Assembly: GCA_002401195.1 (NCBI GenBank)
Contig: NVSI01000115.1
Coordinates: forward strand, 1 to 5,177
Origin: Alphaproteobacteria bacterium
Lineage (GTDB): Bacteria; Pseudomonadota; Alphaproteobacteria; Micavibrionales; UBA1664
Reading direction: 5' to 3'
DNA length: 5,177 nucleotides
The notes beneath the pieces are model-generated. The model was not told the origin of the DNA. It saw only the letters and a list, made by a program, of their open reading frames with translations, and did not search any database. Below are positions 4,947-5,177 of this stretch, in pieces (the stretch's first letter is position 1; every line of letters begins with the position of its first letter). The translations under genes were made by a program, and so were the position numbers.

Positions 4947-4961
4947 TATGCCTCCTCCGAA

Positions 4962-5018
4962 TTGAAGTGATCAATATAACCTCTCCAATTTTTGGAAAAA
5001 GTAGAATGTTCACTTCAA
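4962..5018 (-). promoter_or_regulatory. Long-range inverted repeat in the leader of the 429-residue gene
   Basis: TTGAAGTGA (4962-4970) and TCACTTCAA (5010-5018) are perfect nine-base arms separated by 39 bases. A smaller hairpin, CCAA-TTT-TTGG (4985-4995), lies between them. The inner arm ends only three bases upstream of the GGAGGAGG ribosome binding site. In RNA this would form a branched leader fold; in DNA it could be two opposed regulator sites. No convincing promoter is seen between 4970 and 5110, only AT-rich TATA-like stretches. Confidence 0.4.
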
Positions 5019-5111
5019 ATCACATTGGTCGTGCATGAATATATTTCACTATAAAGTGGCATTTTATGGACTGAGTTACTCCAGTTTGATGTAACGCAAT
5101 TGGTAGGTTTG

Positions 5112-5146
5112 AAAAACGTCGAAAGGCCGGAGTATCAACCCCGGCC
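5112..5146 (-). terminator. Probable intrinsic terminator of a gene entering from the right
   Basis: On the minus strand GGCCGGGG (5139-5146) pairs with CTCCGGCC (5125-5132), eight pairs with one G-U, around a six-base loop. TTTC and, eight bases on, TTTTT follow. The T tract is broken but the stem is strong, and it sits four bases beyond the stop codon at 5151. Confidence 0.6.
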
Positions 5147-5150
5147 CTCA

Positions 5151-5177
5151 CTATTTCATTGCTTGACTATCAACTAT
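5151..5177 (-). CDS. Possible 3' end of a gene continuing beyond the right edge
   Basis: The minus strand from the window edge reads IVDSQAMK and then TAG at 5151-5153; the other two minus frames hit stops at once. The stop is followed four bases later by a strong hairpin that looks like a terminator, which is why I suspect a real gene end. Eight codons cannot identify the product. Confidence 0.35.
   Translation of the reverse strand: MVDSQAMK

Overview
The window looks like part of an accessory replicon, probably a plasmid, from an alphaproteobacterium of the Hyphomicrobiales (Brucella/Ochrobactrum, Bartonella or rhizobial type). The main reason is a minus-strand gene at the left edge whose product resembles the RepC initiator of repABC-family plasmids. 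Its leader is overlapped by a plus-strand segment with the features of a counter-transcribed (antisense) RNA ending in an intrinsic terminator, the arrangement known to control repC. No repA or repB is visible in the 1.5 kb on the upstream side of repC, so this may be a solo-repC replicon or one whose partition genes lie elsewhere.

Layout. 1-536 (minus): 5' part of the repC-like gene, cut by the window edge. About 537-800: repC leader, antisense RNA and a possible repC promoter with two in-phase direct repeats. About 800-2085: a gene-poor, AT-rich stretch of roughly 1.3 kb. It holds inverted repeats, an orphan plus-strand terminator, a GATAA/TTATC cluster and an apparently broken reading frame. 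2085-2753 (plus): a HigB/HigA-type toxin-antitoxin operon with overlapping genes and a palindromic putative operator. 2853-3086 and 3180-3470 (minus): two small exported proteins of unknown function separated by a GC-rich hairpin. 3657-4946 (minus): a 429-residue unrecognised protein with one hydrophobic segment in the middle, a very strong ribosome binding site and its own intrinsic terminator. 4959-5177: leader of that gene, then a terminator and the last codons of a possible gene entering from the right.

Functionally, the left half is a maintenance module: replication initiation, antisense copy-number control and toxin-antitoxin stabilisation. The right half is a set of three minus-strand genes for envelope-directed proteins that I cannot assign to a family. 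Two leaders there have striking structure: a hairpin that covers the ribosome binding site of the 96-residue gene and overlaps a six-codon upstream reading frame, and a long-range inverted repeat just before the 429-residue gene. All functional calls come from reading the sequence; no database search was possible.
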